Positions 23,001 through 33,045 of a DNA stretch of 64,000 nt are shown one piece after another. The stretch comes from Eonycteris spelaea. Lineage: Eukaryota > Chordata > Mammalia > Chiroptera > Pteropodidae. A model generated the notes under the pieces. It did not search any database and was not told where the DNA came from. It saw only the letters and a list, made by a program, of their open reading frames with translations. The stretch spans positions 5,270,001-5,334,000 of the forward strand of contig PUFA01000006.1 in NCBI GenBank assembly GCA_003508835.1. The letters are read 5' to 3'. A program made the translations under genes and the position numbers. The number at the start of each line of letters is the position of its first letter. The first letter of the stretch is position 1.

Positions 23001-23798
23001 AGCCAATTAGAATGAGATCGTGTAGATTTTAACCCATCATTTCCCTGCTTAAACTCCTTCAAAGGTTTCCCACTGTCCTCAGGATAAGGTACAAACTCCT
23101 TAGCAGGCTCTTCATAACCGGAGCCCTGACCACCTCTCCAGTCTCTTTCTCTCTATTTCCCCAATTCCCTGGGTCTCCCGAAGTGACCTACTTGCCCCCA
23201 AATGTAATGCTATTTCACACTTTGGGCTTTTGCTCTTGCAAACACACTTTCACCAAACACACTTGCTCCTACTTTGGCTACCTGGCTAACTCCAGCTCAT
23301 CAGCTCCTGCGTCACTGCATCCTGAAAGTTTGTTCTCGCCTCTCCAGATGACATTTCTCCCCGCACCCAGGCCCATGTCATCCTTGTTTGTCCCCATTAA
23401 AAGCGCTTATCAAACTGCCGATAGAGATTATTCTCAAGTCTACCTGGCTACTCTGGGAACCCCTTCCTTTAGGGCAAGGGCTGGGCTAAGCCATCGCTAC
23501 AAGTTAATGTTTGTAAAATGAATGGGCGCGAAGATTCAGAGGTCCATAATATTCCTCTACCAATCCTCAGTGTCCAGGAGGCAAAAGTGTTCCGGTTAGA
23601 GCTTAGTGGACTTAGAAAGGAGCGGAAATATCACATCTTGGGCTAACACCCTGAAGCAAACCAATACAGCCATAGATCCCGCCGAGAAAGCTGCTCGCCG
23701 CCCTCCGCGTCCAGCTCCACTGAAACCGGGTTCACCCAGACCCTAGCTAGTGCCCGCGCTTGCTCACCCACGTACAGCACACGCTTGGTAGTGGCCAT
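11082..23798 (-). CDS. PPIE: PPIE, RRM plus cyclophilin peptidyl-prolyl isomerase E; ten coding exons, frame broken in exon 9
   Basis: PPIE is a nuclear spliceosome-associated protein with an N-terminal RRM and a C-terminal cyclophilin domain that catalyses cis-trans isomerisation of prolyl bonds; it also binds the KMT2A PHD finger. Coding exons on the minus strand, 5' to 3': 23798-23768, 22750-22652, 21587-21544, 21073-21047, 19906-19825, 19326-19226, 16869-16746, 15329-15144, 11784-11644, 11463-11395. RNP2 (VLYVGG) is in exons 1-2 and RNP1 (RGFAFVEF) in exon 3; catalytic-region R191, F196 and Q199 are in exon 8 ([15 protein letters not shown]). Nine exons have sizes that keep the 301-residue frame. 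Exon 9 is 141 bp where 143 is needed, so the sum is 904 nt, not a multiple of three. Read literally, the protein shifts frame after residue 231 and stops after about 20 foreign residues, losing [14 protein letters not shown] and everything after it. Confidence 0.9.
11395..11463 (-). CDS. PPIE: PPIE exon 10 (last coding exon)
   Basis: Acceptor cacaaag, then GCC CAG GGC. It encodes [22 protein letters not shown] and TGA at 11397-11395. Compared with the human protein, KV-IIAD has become TV-IVSD; the end CGEYV is conserved. The frame used is the ancestral one, so the frameshift in exon 9 would prevent normal translation from reaching it. Confidence 0.93.
   Translation of the reverse strand, partial: AQGSKDGKPKQTVIVSDCGEYV
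11644..11784 (-). CDS. PPIE: PPIE exon 9, 2 bp short of the expected frame
   Basis: Acceptor ctccccccag-like, donor GAG-gtgggt. In the ancestral frame the exon encodes [19 protein letters not shown] through LDVLRQIE, including the residues equivalent to cyclophilin A A101, N102, Q111, F113, W121 and H126. The 5' end reads GCCTGCTTCATGGCC; mammalian PPIE needs 11 bases before ATG (coding GLLS) but only 9 are present. Exon 8 ends in phase 1, so the join is out of frame and gives TGA within about 62 bases. That stop is about 79 nt upstream of the last junction, so nonsense-mediated decay would be expected. Downstream codons remain intact, which favours a recent lesion or a sequence error. Confidence 0.9.
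11950..12260 (-). repeat. L2 LINE 3' end, minus orientation
   Basis: Begins with 'attcattcattcattcaacaaatattcactg', the reverse of the L2 3' tail, in the PPIE intron between exons 9 and 8. It ends near 'ctggaggaggtgccatctgag', which is also an L2 antisense phrase. Confidence 0.65.
12450..13340 (-). repeat. L2 LINE, minus orientation, long fragment
   Basis: Shows the L2 antisense order: 'gtgtgttcactatgtgtcagacgctgttccagagcac', 'tgccctcacgaggctgacattct', 'cctgaaggaagtgagggg', 'ggatgagtcctgagtttctgact'. Located within the 3.4-kb intron between PPIE exons 9 and 8. Confidence 0.65.
13375..13590 (+). mobile_element. DNA-transposon-like fragment
   Basis: Begins 'cagtggttctcaatggggtc' and continues with 'ctgctactggcattagtgggt' and 'ctacaatatcttacaa', phrases of an old hAT-type element. 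The family is not named with confidence. Confidence 0.45.
14140..14700 (-). repeat. L2 LINE distal region, minus orientation
   Basis: Matches the distal antisense part of L2: 'ataaatgctgctgagaggc', 'ctacacaactttttcaagaagttttgct', 'tgatagttgagggggatatgagg'. Intronic to PPIE. Confidence 0.5.
15144..15329 (-). CDS. PPIE: PPIE exon 8
   Basis: 186 bp, phase 1 in and out, acceptor ccccag and donor gtagta. Encodes [18 protein letters not shown] through KHTGP, including the cyclophilin active-site residues R191, F196 and Q199 within [15 protein letters not shown]. Identical in sense to the human exon by eye. Two further GT sites just downstream of the donor (after 17 and 20 extra bases) would change the phase and could in principle re-join exon 9 in frame. 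Confidence 0.96.
15364..15397 (+). repeat. (CAAA)n simple repeat
   Basis: An A-rich run with repeated caaa units in the intron 5' of PPIE exon 8. No further structure seen. Confidence 0.8.
15590..16030 (+). repeat. L1 ORF2 3' end fragment, plus orientation
   Basis: The L1 ORF2 end is recognisable: 'gattagactt..catcaaaattaaaaac', 'tatccagaacatataa', 'ctcaacagtaaaaaggcaaac', 'aatgagataccacttcacatc'. It is truncated and interrupted by stops, and lies in the intron between PPIE exons 8 and 7, antisense to PPIE. Confidence 0.85.
16530..16745 (-). other. Candidate read-through terminal exon or old retrocopy directly 3' of PPIE exon 7
   Basis: Immediately after the exon 7 donor, the minus strand continues with GC-normal, low-repeat sequence and reaches AATAAA (plus TTTATT, 16530-16535) about 210 nt later, followed by an A-rich stretch. 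If the donor were skipped, PPIE would add about 16 residues before a stop and end here. The segment also contains a 32-residue open stretch in another frame (from TPFRTAKKL), so an old processed insertion is an alternative. I do not recognise the peptide. Confidence 0.35.
16746..16869 (-). CDS. PPIE: PPIE exon 7
   Basis: 124 bp, phase 0 in and phase 1 out, acceptor cgctag, donor gtgggc. Encodes [18 protein letters not shown] through [10 protein letters not shown], the linker end and first strand of the cyclophilin domain. The human I in GEPI is T here. KKAR is a possible nuclear-localisation element. Confidence 0.95.
17500..17790 (-). repeat. MIR SINE, minus orientation
   Basis: Contains 'attagctcattaagtcctcataatcacc', 'cccattttacagatgaggaactgagacac' and 'acttgcccagggtcatagagctgataagtgg', which is antisense MIR in full order. 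Confidence 0.85.
17890..18800 (-). repeat. L2 LINE, minus orientation
   Basis: L2 antisense phrases in order: 'gcccctatcctcagagtttgctgc', 'ggactttatctcatggacagg', 'gctttaaaaagatcattctagcc', 'gactaattaggaagctattgcaa'. Intronic to PPIE. Confidence 0.65.
19226..19326 (-). CDS. PPIE: PPIE exon 6
   Basis: 101 bp, phase 1 in and 0 out, donor gtgaga. Encodes [18 protein letters not shown] through PPKAETQE, the acidic linker between RRM and cyclophilin domains. Matches the human linker closely. Confidence 0.95.
19825..19906 (-). CDS. PPIE: PPIE exon 5
   Basis: 82 bp, phase 0 in and 1 out, donor gtgagt. Encodes [18 protein letters not shown] through EGSSRP, the last RRM strand (TIRVNLAKP) and the start of the linker. 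Confidence 0.95.
21047..21073 (-). CDS. PPIE: PPIE exon 4 (27-bp microexon)
   Basis: Only 27 bp, phase 0 on both sides, encoding DAAAAIDNM of the second RRM helix. Acceptor cggcag, donor gtatgg. The tiny size is shared with the human gene. Confidence 0.95.
21544..21587 (-). CDS. PPIE: PPIE exon 3
   Basis: 44 bp, phase 1 in and 0 out, acceptor tttcag, donor gtgaga. Encodes [14 protein letters not shown] with the RNP1 octamer RGFAFVEF, residues 47-54. Confidence 0.95.
22652..22750 (-). CDS. PPIE: PPIE exon 2
   Basis: 99 bp, phase 1 in and out, acceptor ttgcag, donor gtgagt. Encodes [18 protein letters not shown] through IPLDYET, the first RRM helix and second strand. Confidence 0.95.
22970..23500 (+). 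repeat. L2 LINE, plus orientation
   Basis: L2 sense phrases: 'taaactccttcaaaggtttcccactg', 'ggataaggtacaaactccttagc', 'cacactttgggcttttgctcttgc'. It fills most of PPIE intron 1, antisense to the gene. Confidence 0.7.
23768..23798 (-). CDS. PPIE: PPIE exon 1 coding part with start codon
   Basis: 31 bp from ATG at 23798, encoding [10 protein letters not shown] plus the first base of a glycine codon, donor gtgagc. The context agcaagATGG has A at -3 and G at +4, a good initiation site. RNP2 (VLYVGG) spans this exon and the next. Confidence 0.96.
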
Positions 23799-23960
23799 CT
23801 TGCTCGCGCGCTCTCTCTCCGGAAGCGGGCGCCCGCCCGCCCCCTTCCCATGGCCCCGCCCCCTCTCAATCCCGCCCCTCCGCTCCGCCTTGTCGCCGCA
23901 TCCGGATGCTCGTAGACCCCGCCCACTCCAGCGAAGGCCCAACCTGTCTTAGTAAGCATC
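23799..23960 (-). promoter_or_regulatory. PPIE: PPIE CpG-rich promoter
   Basis: A compact GC-rich block directly upstream of the PPIE start with several GC boxes (plus-strand cccgccccc-type runs at about 23835-23885) and an ETS-type CCGGAAG core near 23819. There is no TATA box, as usual for housekeeping genes. The transcription start is not fixed by the sequence. Confidence 0.7.
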
Positions 23961-24069
23961 GGGCACAGCCGGGGTGCACGGTGGTGAGAGTAGCGGCGTG
24001 GTCCAGATGCTCCCGGCGCTCTGTGCTGTTGGAAAGAATCCCGGGCGGAATCAGCCGGGAACCGCAAAT

Positions 24070-24385
24070 AATAAGTTAATACAAACAAACTACGGTCCGC
24101 GGGCCACCCCTGGCTGCCTGTTCTTGGACAGTCTACAAGCTAGGAATGATTTTTACAGTTTTAAATACTGGGGGGAAAATTAAAAACAAGAATATCTCGT
24201 GACACGTGAAAATGTATGAAATTCAATGTCCATAAATTTTTATGGGAACCCAATTATGTTTATTCCTTTAAATATTATATGTGGCTGTTTTCACACTTAC
24301 AAGGGCAGGAGACCTATAGCCCACAAGGCCTAAAATATTTACCATCTGGCTCTTTAGGAAAAAAACTGTGCCGACTCTTGTAATA
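24070..24385 (-). mobile_element. hAT-type nonautonomous DNA transposon (MER33/MER3-like)
   Basis: Phrases 'caaactacggtccgcgggcc', 'cacaaggcctaaaatatttaccatctggctctt' and the end 'tgccgactctt' are typical of this element, roughly from terminal repeat to terminal repeat. The same family as the fragment at 10520-10690. Confidence 0.6.
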
Positions 24386-24499
24386 AACCAACTATTACAT
24401 AAATCACAGATTGACATACATGGTAGAAAATAATGGAATCACTTATTTTAGACAGAGCAGTGGATTAAGAATTCCCTGAGATTACATTTAAGCTGAAGT

Positions 24500-24930
24500 T
24501 GAAAGAAGGGGAGCCAGAGAGAGAAGAAAGCAGGGAAAGGGATTTCAGAAAGAGGAGACAGAAGCACCCAAGGAACTGAAAGGCAGAACCTGGGCTGACA
24601 TGAAATCAGGCTGAAAGGTGGGCAGGGGACACAGCTGGCAGGGCCCTGGTAAGCCATGTGGAGGCTTTGGGGGCTTTGAGAAGCTGGTCACATTTATGTT
24701 CTAAAACGGGCTCTCTCTGACTACTGTGCCCAGAAAAGATTGGGGGGAAGTCTGGAGACCAGGAGGTTAATGCAATAGACTAGGATAGAGTTGATGGTGA
24801 CTTTCTCCCTCCAGTCCTTACCTGGTCAAGGTTAGGACACCCCAAACATTCGATATCTGAATGCTACCATTCAGAATGCCAGGAGAGGGTGGGGACAGAG
24901 GTAACAGTCACTGAACAAATTCAGTCCACT
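24500..24930 (-). repeat. L2 LINE, minus orientation, diverged
   Basis: Contains 'gccctggtaagccatgtggaggctttggg' and 'agaccaggaggttaatgcaatagac', which correspond to antisense L2 phrases. Borders uncertain. Confidence 0.45.
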
Positions 24931-25019
24931 GAGAGGGGAGTGCTGGAAATATGAAAAAACTACGTAAATTCTCAAATTATACCTTCATATATAATAAAAT
25001 GCAATATGATGGGAAAGAG

Positions 25020-25160
25020 GAGGTGAAATGAACACATACAGAGCATACTTGCTCTGTGTCAGCGATTCCACAGACTTTTAGTCCTCACAAACTTTTTCGG
25101 GTACCGATGATCACCCCATTTTACCCATCACACCCAATGAGCTCAAGTACTTTGTTCACA
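25020..25160 (-). repeat. MIR SINE, minus orientation
   Basis: Text 'ctctgtgtcagcgattccacagac', 'gtcctcacaaac' and 'ccccattttacccatc' gives an antisense MIR reading. Confidence 0.5.
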
Positions 25161-26164
25161 GTAGCAAATAATAACAGTATTGAATTTGTTTATTAAATAT
25201 ACAAAGCTGTAGTAACTGTCTTTAGTGGCAGTTTAGCTCTTTTCTAAAGACTTCATTAACTGCTTTGGAGGGATTTCCAAAAGTGCCTGGGCCAAAGGAC
25301 ATGCATGTCAAAGCAGTTGCAATTATTATATAACATACTACCACCCTCTTAAAATATTCTAGTCTACTTCTTTAATGTCAATAATGATCTCAAGCCTAAA
25401 AGCAGTTCCTTGGAGGCTATGGAAAGTAGTCGTATCTTTTCACATGGCATTAAGTTTTGGAAACCAATCTTTGGAGACTGTTAGGTAGGTGAAATGAATG
25501 GGAGAGTGGGATGCATGGGTTTCTGAAGGGAGATGTTAGACATCATGATCACACTTAGCACAATTTGTATCTACTTTTTAAAATCCCCTTTCTCCTCCTA
25601 GAGGAAAAACATTTTGAGAGCTAGATCATGTCAGTTTACCACTGTAACTCCAGGCCACTGCACAAATCCTTGGCATTTAGAGGAGTTTTAATATCTGATG
25701 AATGAAGCAGAGAAAAGCTTCTTTCGAATAATGTTGAAATGGAAAATTCTATTCTTAGCATATTGGGTGCCCAGGCCTCCTTTGCAGAGGCTGAATCCAG
25801 GACGTGGGCTGCCAACACTAGAGGTACATTTATGTGGAGCAACAGCCCAAGGTGCTAAATGCCACACAGCAGCGGGAACCCCTATAAAAAAGAACGAGCC
25901 AAATTAAAGCCCATCGCTTTTGGCAACCACAGTCTCCAGGAGTTTTCCTTTAATTCAATGGTTGTCTCATGTAGACTGTTTGAAGAACTAGAAGCTAAGA
26001 CATTCTCTCATCTAGCCAGGGACACTTTTCTTCACTGGTAGCAGAAGGGACGGATGTCCGGGTCTGCCAGAACCTAGGGGTGGTGGCCACTTTCCTGCTC
26101 TACACTGTCACTTCATGGCACTGGATTCACCCATGCCCTAGACTTTAGCCTAGGTATGGCAGAT

Positions 26165-26360
26165 TCCATATTCTCAGGCAGTGATTCTGAACTTGAGCAG
26201 ATATCAGAATCATCTGGAGGGCTTGTTAAAACATAGATTTCTGGGCTCCACTCCCTGAGTTGCTGATGTAGTAGGTCCAGGGTGGAGCTGGGAACTAACA
26301 AATTCCCAGGTGACATTGAAGCTGCTGGCTGGGGAGGCACACTTTGAGAACAATTTTTCA
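26165..26360 (-). mobile_element. MER20-like hAT element
   Basis: Contains 'gcagtgattctgaacttgagcag', 'gaatcatctggagggcttgttaaaac', 'tgatgtagtaggtccagggtgg' and 'aggcacactttgagaacaa', in the order of MER20. MER20 copies are known to act as regulatory elements in some tissues. Confidence 0.7.
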
Positions 26361-26989
26361 AAGAAAAGTCACGGCATATCAAGAGCAGGGCAGTAGAAGC
26401 AGTCTATTATGGGTGCAAACAAAAGAGTTGTGTTGTCTGTACAGAATTTTCAAACAAGAATAAAATAATTAGAAAGTTGGCCATGTTTTGTCATGCTCAT
26501 GCTCAGGCAACTCTGAAATATGAGTTACAAAATATTCCTCCTGGGGAAAAAATTTTTTTTAACAATTTAAGTTGAAACAATTACTGCGAGTACTCTTGAA
26601 TATGCCTCAAATTCACACATTTTATTACTTATTCTTAATAAATATTGTATTCTATGTAAAAGCTACCTTGGGAATTTAATTACACAGTTGGCCCCCAGCA
26701 CACTGAGACTCAGCTACACACGCATATGTGTAGGAAGTTCTTGGTAGTTCAGAATGGCTTGTGCTCCTTTCAAACTCACTCCGAGGACAGTTCATGTCTA
26801 ACCCTTCTGTTACTATAGATTCCTGCATTTAAATAGTATATTCAAAACAAGAAAAAAAAGGATCTAGTTGTACATGACTTTTTCTTTTCCAAATTATCTT
26901 TTTTCTTTTTTCCTGGAGCGAAGCTGTAGGTGAGGTTAATTAAGACAAAAAGATTTGCAAACAGTGGGATTCAGCCTTGAACAATGTCC

Positions 26990-27110
26990 AGTAAAATATT
27001 AAACATTAAAACTGTCTCTTGGATTTGGCAATGTTTCTTAAATAAGACACCCTAAGCATAAGCAACAAAAGGAATAGGTAAATTAGACCTTGTCAAAATT
27101 AAAACCATCT
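26990..27110 (+). repeat. L1 ORF2 fragment, plus orientation
   Basis: The phrase 'ttggatttggcaatgtttcttaaataagacacc' followed by 'aaattagaccttgtcaaaattaaaac' is L1 ORF2 in sense orientation. It abuts an oppositely oriented L1. Confidence 0.75.
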
Positions 27111-27114
27111 TAAA

Positions 27115-29090
27115 GCGTCTATTCACAAAGTTGTGCAACCATCACCGCTATCCAATTCTAGAACATTTCATCACCTCTTAAAGAAGCCACATACCTGTTA
27201 GCAGTCACTCTCCATTACTCTTTCCCCCTAGCCCCTGGCAACCACTAAGTCAGTTTCTGCCTGTATGGATTTGCCTATTTGGGACATTTCACATAAATGA
27301 AATAATACTAGATGTGGTCTCTTGTGATTGGCTTCTTTCATTTAGCGCCGTTCTTTCCAGGATCCTCCATGGTATAGCATGGCTCAGAACTTCATTTCCT
27401 TTTCTTTCCACATAATAATTTATTATAGGAATATCCCTCATTTTATTTATTCACTCATCAGTTGATGGACTATTGGCTATTATGAATAATACTTTTGTTA
27501 ACATCCATGCACAAGTGTTTGTGTAGGCATATGATTTTAATTCTCTAGGAGTAGAATTGCTGGACCATGCAGTAATACTATGTTTAACTTCTCGAGGAAC
27601 TGCCTCTAAGTCTGGCTCTATCACTTACTAGCTATGTGACCAAAGGTAGATTATTTCATTTCTCTGTGGTTCAGGTACCTCCTCTGTAAAAGATGGGACA
27701 ATAAAGGATTTTTTTTTTTTTGCTGATTTCCAAAGAAATTATACCATTTTACATTGCCACTATCAGTGTGTGAGGGGTCCGATCTCTCACACCCTTGCCA
27801 CCACTTGTGATCACATGACCTTTTCATTATGGCCATCGTAGGTGGGGTGAAGTGTTTATCTCATTTGGCTTTGATTTGTATTTGCCTGAATGCTAATGAG
27901 GTTGAGCATGACCATGTTGTTTTTCTTATCCTGAGATTTGCTTGTACATATCATTAGGCTTTCTCCCTGCTACTGAGTTGTTTTCTCTTGTTGATTTATA
28001 AAGACTTTCCAAACAGAGAGCTGATCATTCCTATATTACTTATTAGCAGTAGTCCAGTCTCTCCACTCTACCCCATAGGATCGATTGTGCCCTTTCTGCC
28101 ATATATTGAGTTTCTGATACGTTTGGTCCGCATCTAGGCTCTCTACCCCCTTAAACTAATGTGAAATAATTCTACACCACTTAATTTCTATAGTTTAATA
28201 ATAAATCTTTATAGCTGGTATCTTTTTTTCCTCAGAATTATCTTGGATATTCTTGGACATTTACTCTTTTATGTGAGTTTTAGAATCCACTTAGCTAGTT
28301 ACACAAAATATCTTGATAAATTTTTATTGGAATGAATTAAATTTGTAGGTTTTTTTTGAGGGAGAAGTGACATCTTTATGATAATGAGTATTCCCTTCCA
28401 TAAGCATGTTTTATTCTTTTATGTTCTTTTAATATCCTTAAAAATATTTTATTATATTTTCTTCTGCAAGGCCTCCCACATCTTTTATAAGATCTATTCC
28501 TAGATACTGTACAGTTTTTATTGACATTGAGAATGGTATCTTTTCACCTATTAATATCTTCTGGTTTCTTATTTCCATTTATAGTAATTTATTGTTTTTG
28601 TATGTTGTTCTTGTACCTAGTAGCCCTGCCACACTCTCTTATCGGCTCAAATAGTTTTTTCTAGATTTTCTTAATTGACAGTAATATAACCCTCAAATAC
28701 AGACAATGTTGTTCCTTTCTAATTCTTACACCTGTTATTTATTTCTCTTACTACATTGTCTGGGACCTCCAGAATAATGGTGAACTGCAGTGTGACAGAG
28801 AGCAATCTTACCTTGTTCCTGACTTAATAGAAACTCTCCCAAACTTTCATCTTAAGTATAAAGTTTAGATTTGGAGTAGATACCCTTTAATAGATTAAAG
28901 TTTTCCCTGCTATTCCTAATTTGCTAAGAATTTTTATTATGAACCCATGTTCAATTTTGTTGACTGATATTTCTGCATTTTTGAAAGGATCATATGATTT
29001 TCTCCTTTACTAGTTAATTGGCAAGTCACAATAATAGATCAACTAATGTTAAATTATCCTTCTGTGAGTCAAAGGAAAATTAACATCAGG
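27115..29090 (-). repeat. L1 (L1M-type) 3' half, minus orientation
   Basis: Antisense L1 3'UTR at the left ('gcccctggcaaccactaagtc', 'gatggactattggctattatgaata', 'gtagaattgctggaccat') passes into antisense ORF2 end ('tttgatttgtatttgcctgaatgctaatgagg') and on into ORF2 near 28900. It is full of stops and inactive. A MIR-like piece sits inside it at about 27600-27710. Confidence 0.8.
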
Positions 29091-29699
29091 TCTGGTCGAT
29101 GCATGATTGCCTGACAGTTGGTCTTCCTTAGTATGTTTCCTTGGAAACTGCAGAGTTAAGATAAACAGGGGATGTTGCGTATGCCACCTTTGTTGTGTGC
29201 TTGGGTTTAGAGGAGCTGTCAGTGGGCTCACACAACCAGAATGGTATAAAATATTGATGGGAAATAGAGGCTGCAGTTTCTGTGAGTCAAGATGGCCCCC
29301 ACACACCTAGGCTTTCCTGTGGTAGCTGTACATATTTTGTGGGCGAGTGACAAAAGAACCGGTGTACTTGGATAGCTCCCAAGGAAATAAAAATACAACA
29401 TCTGCCAGCCATATTGCATGCTTTGTATTCCAGATTTAAATCATTTGTGTCTCATAAGTCCGATTGCGAACTTGAACCCATAATCACAGCTGTGGTACTG
29501 CACCTCCCATTCTTGTGTTCATGATATATTATTTTTTAGTCACTGCTGGATTCTATTTACTAATAGTTTAAGCTTTTTGCAAATACACTCATTAATTTGG
29601 AATAAAATTTAGTTTCTTATTCTATCATCCCAGATTGGTTTGGCATTTGTAAATAAGTCCAGAATCCTTATCTGCAGTTCCAAAATTCAAAAAGTTCTG

Positions 29700-29770
29700 A
29701 AACCTAGCAATAGGGTTTTTTTTTTCATTTTTGTTTTGTTTTGTTTTGTTGTTTTGTTTTGGTGGGGGAG
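29700..29770 (+). repeat. T-rich (GTTTT)n tract
   Basis: Poly-T followed by gttttgttttgttttg units. Low-complexity, no gene. Confidence 0.8.
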
Positions 29771-30187
29771 GTATGTTTTGAGCAAACTCATTTGGAAGCA
29801 AAATCTCATCTAAACTGATATGGGGCTACTTACAGTTTTCATTTATCCTATTTAGTATGTTTTGCTGCAGAAATATTAACATACTTGATTGTGGGAGCTG
29901 GTCCAGACTGTGCTGGGGGTGTTTGTTATACACAGCTCACACTCTCATAAGCTTTCTAAACTCCAAAATCCCAAGAATGTTTCAAGTCTTCCTGGTTTCC
30001 TTCGAGAAAGCCTGATCTTGCAATTCAAAGACATTGGAGACAGTGAAGACCAATTGTTATTGGGCCATTTGATTTGCAGAAACTACTGGATTTTTGGGTG
30101 GACAGTTGGGGAAGAAAAAGGCTTTCCCTGTATTGTTTTTAGGGGGATTGTGTTTGGTTTAGCTATAGAGGTCATGTTTTAATTTTA

Positions 30188-30203
30188 CCTCTAGGGGGCA
30201 GTC
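30188..30203 (+). promoter_or_regulatory. CTCF-like motif
   Basis: The plus strand reads cctctagggggcagt, close to the CTCF core CCASYAGRKGGC with one mismatch. Prediction only. Confidence 0.35.
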
Positions 30204-30269
30204 ATGGATCATAAATTGGTATGGTTTTTAAAAAATCTGAAATAGATTAAACAGAGTGCCCATTTATGT

Positions 30270-30400
30270 TTGTATTGTTTTCACACTTCACAGATGAGGA
30301 ACCAAAGGCTTAGAAAAGCTAAGTAACTTGCTTATTTCACAGAAGTTCAAAATACCATAAGGCAGATCTGGGATTTTAACCTATATCCTAACACTATATT
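30270..30400 (-). repeat. MIR SINE, minus orientation
   Basis: 'cacttcacagatgaggaaccaaaggctta', 'gctaagtaacttgcttatttcac' read as antisense MIR. Confidence 0.6.
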
Positions 30401-30410
30401 CTCAATCTCT

Positions 30411-30484
30411 GTCTGTTTGTCTATCTATCTGTCTGTCTATCACCTACCTACCTACCTACCTACCTACCTACCTACCTACCTATC
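30411..30484 (+). repeat. (CCTA)n / (TCTG)n microsatellite
   Basis: A tetranucleotide tract: mixed tatc and tgtc units, then about ten perfect ccta units (30443-30482), then a ctct-rich tail. Likely length-polymorphic. Confidence 0.95.
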
Positions 30485-30534
30485 TCTTTCTTTGTCTCTG
30501 TCTCTCTCTCCCTCCCCGCCCTTTCTTTTCTGTA

Positions 30535-30790
30535 AAAGCACTATAGCAAAGTGGTTAAATGTACCAACTTTAAAGTCAGCTTGTTTGACCAGGAAGGCTT
30601 GGCACATATGAATATCTGCAGGGCAGAGTAGAGTCAAGAAACTGATTTTCATGAAGAATGAATGGCCTACCATACTTACCAAAGTCTGGCTCTATCTTTT
30701 ACCAGTAGTGTCACCGAGGGAAGTTTACTTAATTGCTCTGTGGCTCAGTTTCCTCATCAGTAACAATGAAATGATAAAGGAAATTTTTGC
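30535..30790 (+). repeat. MIR SINE
   Basis: 'atagcaaagtggttaaatgtaccaac' and later 'gctctgtggctcagtttcctcatcagtaac' are the two ends of MIR in sense orientation. Confidence 0.75.
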
Positions 30791-32469
30791 TGAGTCTTGA
30801 GCATATGCAGATGGACTTACCTACCACATGATTCTGAGCCTGAGTTCTAAATAAAGTACAAGAAAGGAATTGGTTAGGGCCCCAGAAGAAGGCACCAAAG
30901 TAACTGCTTCTTGGAGAACTAATCAGAATCAACAAAACCAGCCTGATGATGAACTTGTTATATTTGTGATCTGTGCCTCAACTGTACTATTTGGACTCAG
31001 CCTAATGGACTTATTGAGTCAATAGAGTTTCAAAAAATCACAAATGGAATTGGGACTCAGCTTTATTATGAACTAAAGCATCCTTTGCTGACTTGTTTAA
31101 ACTAGCCAATCACTCTCCTTATGAAACTGTGCCTTTTGTCCTTATCTTATCTTTGGCCCGGGAGTCAGTCTTCATGGGGCCTGTTCTCTCTGTTTATTAC
31201 CTACTCAAAAGGAAACCTTCCAGGCTAATCATTCAAGCTGTTTGCTAACATTCAGTCTGAAGATCCAGTCCATACAGCCTAACTTCTGCATTGAATCAAG
31301 TGTTTCTGCCTTACCTGAAAACTCACTACATACATATCGCTATTTATTTTTCCTTTTATTTGGGATAATAGTTCCCATCTCATAAGATTATTTTTATAAT
31401 AAAACTAGATGGTACATGTAGGGCACTTAGAACAAAGCCTCAATAAGTGTTATTGCTATTAATTCAACAAACTTTTTTTGGATGCCAACTCTGTCAGTCA
31501 CTGTTCTCTGTTCAAAGGACATTAAGGTATGTGTATCAGGAAGGGTCCAATCAGGAGATGGAAATCACATTAGTTATCTGAGCAGAGAGAATTTAATCTG
31601 AAGAATTGCTGCCTAGTTATAATTGACTGGTTAACTGACAAGGCAAGAAAAGAACAGTAAAGTATCTTAGAGGCAGCAATTACAGGAACAACCACAGTAG
31701 CCCCTTCTTACCTGCAGGGGATAAGTTCGAAGATGCCCAGTGGATGCCTGAATCTGCGGATAGTACTAAACCTTATATACACTATGTTTGTTCCTGTACA
31801 TACATACCTTTTCAATTAAAGAAAGCACTTTACAGCTTCTCTTTGGCATATCTGAATCGCCAGAATCATTATTCTTGCACTTTGGGGTCACGATTAAGTA
31901 AAATAAGAGTTACTTGAACATAAGCCCTGCATCGCAGCTACAGTCAATCTGAAAACCAAGACAGCTACTAAGTGACTAACATGGGGTAGTGTACGCAGTG
32001 TGGACACCCTGGACAAAGCTGTTGAGGGGATTAAGAGGGACAAGAATAAAAATTGCTTTTGGATTTGGCAAAGTAGAGGACTTTGTAGCCTGGACTGCCT
32101 TTAGATAGGAGATGAATACCTCTCCATTTTCATAGGGGCAGGAGAGATGGATCCAGACAGGAGTGATTTGTAAACTTGGTGATAGAAAGACAATGGAGTT
32201 CTTTTTTTCTAACAAAATGTCAATAAAATGACCTTAGGAGTTGTGACAACTAGTCAAAAAAGGCATACAAGATCATCAAAATTCCATCAAACACATTTTA
32301 GGTAACATGAGCTGCAAGACCAACCCTTAACGTTGCGACTATATAAAGGGCTTGTGTAACAGCTGTGATGGTGAGAAGAATCATCATGGATGTTTGCAAC
32401 GCCAGATCTCACCCGGTGAAAATCTCTAGTCATTTATAACTTCAATAATGGCCAGAGATGCTTATTAGT

Positions 32470-33045
32470 TGGGTAATTAACTTTAGCTGCTGCAACGAAC
32501 GCTCCAAAATGTAAATAACTTTTAATAGAAAGTTATTTTGGATTCATGTCACAGTCCGATGCAGGTGGTGAGAGCTTTGCTCTGTATGGTCATTCAGAGA
32601 CCCAGCCTTCTTCTACCTTAGGGTTTTGCCTTCTTCTGGGTCCATAAATTCCTCTTCGTTCAGCTGATAGATGGAGAAGAGAAAGGATCATGCGTGAGAG
32701 GTTTGTATAGGCCAGGCCTGGAGGACATGCATTCCACTTCCGCTCACATTCTGTTGGCCAGGTCTGTCACATGTTTACACCCCAGCAGCCCCAGCTGAGG
32801 TCTCCAGCGGACACCCGACATCAAGCATCTGACGTGTGTGATGTCTCCAGATAACTTTAGCACTCAGCTGTCGAATTTTCCATTTGAAGCCCCAGACATA
32901 GAGGAACAGAAATAAGCCACCCCCTACTATGCCCTGAATGAATCCCTACAATTGCATGAATTCTAATCCCTTAATTAAATTCCCTTTTCTATATTATTCA
33001 TGGTGTTTCTGCTTGTCTGATCCAACCCTGATTGATACAAACCAT
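32470..33045 (+). repeat. Old LTR-like interspersed repeat (family unresolved)
   Basis: Opens with 'ctttagctgctgcaacgaacg' and closes with 'tctgatccaaccctgattgatac', phrases seen at the ends of old mammalian LTR-type repeats. Noncoding. Confidence 0.4.

Noticed and set aside
30411..30540. Possible CRISPR-like or tandem-gene array
   Set aside because: It is a plain tetranucleotide microsatellite in a mammalian genome.
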